Positions 61,286-64,000 of a DNA stretch of 64,000 nt are shown here, piece by piece. Position numbers and translations under genes: made by a program. Under the pieces are notes generated by a model. That model was not told where the DNA came from, made no database searches, and was given only the letters and a program-made list of their open reading frames with translations. Origin of the DNA: Pseudomonas farsensis (GTDB taxonomy: Bacteria > Pseudomonadota > Gammaproteobacteria > Pseudomonadales > Pseudomonadaceae); contig NZ_JABWRF020000001.1 in assembly GCF_014268805.2 (NCBI RefSeq), positions 1,808,001 through 1,872,000 on the forward strand, given 5' to 3'. Position 1 is the stretch's first letter. Every line of letters begins with the position of its first letter.

Positions 61286-62419
61286 TCAGACCGCTGCGCG
61301 TACTGGCTCCACAACCGCCACCCGGTCACGGCCAGTAGCCTTGGCGCGATACATGGCCTTGTCGGCGCCGCTGAGCAGCGTGTCGAGTTCGGTATCGTTG
61401 GCGCTTGCACAGGCCACACCGATGCTGGCTGTTACCCGGTGCTCGGCACTAACGTTCACCTGCGCGATGGCTGCGCGCAAGCGTTCGGCGATGTCACACG
61501 CGGCTGCCTGGGGCGTATCGGGCAGCAAAACGGCGAACTCTTCCCCCCCAAGCCGGCCGGCAATGTCATCTTCACGCAAGGCGGCCTTGATCACCGCGCC
61601 GATGCGTTGTAGCACCTGGTCACCGGCGGCATGGCCGAAGGTGTCGTTGATTTGCTTGAAGTGGTCGATGTCCAGCATCAGCACCGCCACCAGGCGGCGC
61701 TGGCCACGGCACAGGGCATGCTGCGCACGGGCTTGGTCGAAGAAGGCGCGGCGGTTGTTGAGCGTGGTCAGCTCATCGGTGCACGAGGCGACCGTGGCCA
61801 GGCGATGCGCGAGTTCCATTTCATGCTTCAGGCGCCAGGCTGTTTCCAGTGCTTGCGCCAAGCTGCGGGTAGCGCTGGCCACAAAGAACGCGAATACCAG
61901 CACCGCCACGGCGATGCCTTGCTGCAAGCCGCTGGGCTGCAACAGCAGCCACACGGTGCTGGGCAACAACACCAGCGCGATAGAAACCAGCGTCATGTTG
62001 CGGTAGGAGGAGTAACAGGACACCGCACTGACCGACATGCCAACGGCGAACAGCATGATCAATGCCTGGCCCATCAGGTCGCCCGCCGGCATCACCGCGA
62101 CCGCGCCAATGCCCCAGACGCCTGCCGACAGCACCAGCGTCGCCCAATAGCGGCGCTCCCAGGTTGCGGGTGTTCGCAGGTTTACCGGCGTGCGCCGGTA
62201 GGCGAGGAACATCGATGCGCGCAGCAAGGTGCAGAGGCTGAGCACCGTCATCCAGGCGATAACCTCGCGGCGGTCGAAGCGCTCCCAGCCGAGCCAGCAC
62301 AGCATCGCGGCGGCCAGGTAGCTGCCCACCACGGCCGGTGCCGACTGCACGAACAGTTGCGTCAGCCGATCCGTTTTTACGTGCCTGGCTATCTCATCGC
62401 GAGGGTCTAGCTCAGTCAT
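61286..62419 (-). CDS. Membrane diguanylate cyclase (GGDEF)
   Basis: 377 residues from MTELDPRDEIARHV; the frame opens at 62476. About six N-terminal membrane helices to residue ~195 and a GGDEF domain with DELTTLNNRRAFF, DIDHFKQINDTFGHAAGD and an intact GGEEF (RLGGEEFAVLLP). An RxxD inhibition site may be present just upstream (REDD) but not certain. Makes c-di-GMP. Downstream of DUF1543 on the same strand; light-linked control is inferred from the TGTACA site. Confidence 0.93.
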   Translation of the reverse strand: MTELDPRDEIARHVKTDRLTQLFVQSAPAVVGSYLAAAMLCWLGWERFDRREVIAWMTVLSLCTLLRASMFLAYRRTPVNLRTPATWERRYWATLVLSAGVWGIGAVAVMPAGDLMGQALIMLFAVGMSVSAVSCYSSYRNMTLVSIALVLLPSTVWLLLQPSGLQQGIAVAVLVFAFFVASATRSLAQALETAWRLKHEMELAHRLATVASCTDELTTLNNRRAFFDQARAQHALCRGQRRLVAVLMLDIDHFKQINDTFGHAAGDQVLQRIGAVIKAALREDDIAGRLGGEEFAVLLPDTPQAAACDIAERLRAAIAQVNVSAEHRVTASIGVACASANDTELDTLLSGADKAMYRAKATGRDRVAVVEPVRAAV

Positions 62420-62494
62420 GGCCACCGCCAGCGTATCCAGATACGGTGGCGCATTGTGGCACTGTGCTAGCCCCACCGAGAAGTGCCGGCGGCC

Positions 62495-62992
62495 TCAGAT
62501 CAGTACGTAATCGCTGCATTGGCGAATACCCCCATGCGGCCCTTCGACAAGATGCACATAGCGCCCGCCGACCTGATCGATTGGCAGGCAGTCATCGACG
62601 TCCAGTACAGCATCGGTATGGGGCTTGAGCCAGCCGGCTTGCATGCGCTGCTTGCCCAGCTTGCGGGCCTGGGCAGCGTCCGTGGCGACCAGCAGCAGAT
62701 AGCGGTGTGCCTCGCCGAATACATGGCGCTCGTAGCCGCCCAGGTTGATGAAGAACAGCCGCGGCTCGCCGGGCGCGGGCGCCACGGGGCTGAACTGCAC
62801 GCAGTATTGATCGATACCGTCCACCTCAAGCCAGGAGTCGATATGCAGCCCCGCGCGGCTGCCAAACCAGGCTTCGCGCAGTTGCGGGTAAGTGTGCGCG
62901 AGTGTGTCCGCCTGCGCGAACAACACATCGTGAACCTCGATGCTGGCCCGTGGGTGACGCCCACCGAGCATGACGACGTACAGCAAGAGCAA
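62495..62992 (-). CDS. DUF1543 protein
   Basis: 165 residues. LLLYVVMLGGRHPRASIEVHDVLFA and INLGGYERHVFGEAHRYLLLVA are typical of this small uncharacterised cytoplasmic family. First gene of a probable DUF1543-GGDEF-SDR unit reading left from the TGTACA box. Confidence 0.85.
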   Translation of the reverse strand: MLLLYVVMLGGRHPRASIEVHDVLFAQADTLAHTYPQLREAWFGSRAGLHIDSWLEVDGIDQYCVQFSPVAPAPGEPRLFFINLGGYERHVFGEAHRYLLLVATDAAQARKLGKQRMQAGWLKPHTDAVLDVDDCLPIDQVGGRYVHLVEGPHGGIRQCSDYVLI

Positions 62993-63024
62993 TTCCTTTC
63001 AAAAGCGCGGAGCGCTGAAATACC

Positions 63025-63048
63025 TGTACAAGAAACCCATCATGTACA
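63025..63048. promoter_or_regulatory. TGTACA-N12-TGTACA operator (LitR/PplR-type light box)
   Basis: TGTACA at 63025-63030 and 63043-63048 with exactly 12 bases between. It lies in the divergent gap of DUF1543 and DUF6482-photolyase. From memory, class II LitR (PplR) proteins of P. putida bind T(G/A)TACA-N12-TGTA(C/T)A ahead of photolyase genes. TACAAT (63045-63050) could be the rightward -10. Confidence 0.8.
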
Positions 63049-63119
63049 ATATTTGGCAAGATACCGAACCGGTAGAACAAGCGCAAACCGTCGTTATGGC
63101 GCGTGGAGGAGGGTATAGC

Positions 63120-63425
63120 ATGAACTTGAACAGGCTCACTGAGCTGCTCCATAACGGTGCGGTGCAAGAGTTGGAGCTGCTGTCGCTCGAAGGCGGCTTT
63201 TATATCCTGCGCGCCCTGACCGCTACCGGCCCGCAAACCTTGAGCGACAGCCACGGCCAACCCATGCGGCTGCGCTCTACCACTGAGCTGCGCCACCTGC
63301 TTGAGGGCTTGCCAACGGTGCCCTGCATGCTGGTGCAACATGTGGTGCACGACGAGATGTGCGGCCAGCGTGACGGCCCCGTCGCGCCGTTACGCGTGCC
63401 GGTGGGCCTCGCCAGCCCGTGGTAG
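63120..63425 (+). CDS. DUF6482-like small protein
   Basis: 101 residues from MNLNRLTELLHNGAVQELELLSLEGGFYILRA, with GGAGGAGGG upstream; the frame opens at 62970. Seen next to photolyase genes in pseudomonads (recollection), function unknown. Overlaps the next start by 7 bases, so it is translationally coupled to it. Confidence 0.75.
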   Translation: MNLNRLTELLHNGAVQELELLSLEGGFYILRALTATGPQTLSDSHGQPMRLRSTTELRHLLEGLPTVPCMLVQHVVHDEMCGQRDGPVAPLRVPVGLASPW

Positions 63426-64000
63426 CCCGCGCACCGCGATTAGGGTTGGTACTGGGCGACCAGCTATCGTTCGACCTGGCCGGGCTGAGAGCGCTAGAAC
63501 CGGCACACGACGCCATCCTGATGGCCGAGGTCGCAGTGGAAGCGCGCTATGTGCCGCATCACCCCCAGAAAATCATCCTGATTTTCAGCGCCATGCGCCA
63601 TTTTGCCGAGGCGCTGCGCGCCCGGGGTTGGCAGGTGCACTATGTGACGCTGGACGCCGCAGGCAACACCGGCTCTATCGCTTGCGAACTTCGGCGCTGG
63701 CAGCGAACCTTGGGTGCCAGCGAAATCCACTTCACCGAGTGCGGCGAATGGCGCCTGGAACAGGCGCTGCGTGACGCCCATCTGCCGTTGGTATGGCACC
63801 GCGATGATCGCTTTCTGTGCTCGCGCGCAGCCTTTGCCCGCTGGGCCCAAGGCCGCCCGCAACTGCGTATGGAGCAGTTCTATCGCGGCATGCGCAAGCG
63901 CAGCGGCTATCTGATGCAGCCAGACGGCAGCCCTGCCGGCGGCGCCTGGAATTTTGACAGTGACAACCGCAAGGCACTGCCCCGCGGCCTGCGCGGCCCA
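63419..64000 (+). CDS. Photolyase/cryptochrome-related protein (FeS-BCP type), partial
   Basis: Starts at GTG 63419, overlapping the previous stop, and runs off the window after 194 residues. The N-terminal alpha/beta domain (GLVLGDQLSFDLAGLRAL) and GGAWNFDSDNRK near the end are typical of the deoxyribodipyrimidine-photolyase-related group that carries an iron-sulfur cluster and repairs (6-4) photoproducts. C-terminal FAD and FeS parts are outside the window. Sits under the TGTACA box. Confidence 0.85.
   Translation, partial: MVARAPRLGLVLGDQLSFDLAGLRALEPAHDAILMAEVAVEARYVPHHPQKIILIFSAMRHFAEALRARGWQVHYVTLDAAGNTGSIACELRRWQRTLGASEIHFTECGEWRLEQALRDAHLPLVWHRDDRFLCSRAAFARWAQGRPQLRMEQFYRGMRKRSGYLMQPDGSPAGGAWNFDSDNRKALPRGLRGP

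Overview
The window looks like chromosomal DNA of a Pseudomonas of the putida group. GC is high, gene content is typical of saprophytic pseudomonads (LysR/AraC/MerR regulators, MFS and LysE transporters, a quinohaemoprotein alcohol dehydrogenase, malonate decarboxylase, PagL, a bacteriophytochrome), and intergenic gaps carry the inverted REP pairs and GGGCCGC-N3-GCGGCCC terminators common in this group. Species assignment is inference from gene content; no rRNA, tRNA, CRISPR array, insertion sequence or prophage was seen.

Layout. 0-9 kb: porin tail, GNAT-cupin fusion, quinone reductase with a MerR regulator and a MerR-type promoter, LysR/quinone oxidoreductase pair, AraC/LysE pair, and an autotransporter whose passenger is built from about nine 20-residue repeats. 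9-16.5 kb: two small parvulins, 3-hydroxybutyrate dehydrogenase, a yejABE peptide-uptake operon without its ATPase gene, and a type I DAHP synthase preceded by an aromatic-rich leader peptide, an attenuator and a second Tyr-rich small ORF. 16.5-22.2 kb: membrane metal-dependent hydrolase, small exported protein, LysR, cold-shock protein, old yellow enzyme, aldo/keto reductase. 22.2-28.3 kb: an alcohol oxidation module (quinohaemoprotein dehydrogenase plus AldA-like aldehyde dehydrogenase) with a textbook sigma-54 promoter and an 18-bp palindrome 110 bp upstream, followed by an AcoR-like sigma-54 activator. 28.3-43.6 kb: rlhA, a LysR/CitMHS/AtuA/small-partner cluster of unknown substrate, pirin, a UvrD-type helicase with a FliH-like GxxxG ladder, an MHS transporter, PagL, and an acyl-CoA dehydrogenase/3-hydroxyisobutyryl-CoA hydrolase pair (branched-chain acid catabolism).

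43.8-53.1 kb: the malonate module mdcABCDEGH-LM and mdcR; an orphan RHS-core gene lies between mdcM and mdcR. MdcA-E form the decarboxylase, MdcB and MdcG make and attach the prosthetic group, MdcH loads malonate, and MdcLM import it. 53.3-64 kb: sugar-acid-type MFS with a CdaR regulator, an M50-like membrane protease, a bacteriophytochrome-HWE kinase-receiver hybrid, a thymidylate-kinase-like protein, and a probably light-controlled divergon (DUF1543-GGDEF-SDR leftward, DUF6482-photolyase rightward) around a TGTACA-N12-TGTACA site.

Regulatory DNA is the most striking part: the aromatic attenuator, the sigma-54/palindrome module, the TGTACA box, a 19-bp dyad element shared by the autotransporter and the RHS gene 43 kb apart, and mosaic REP clusters in which several short modules recur at three loci.
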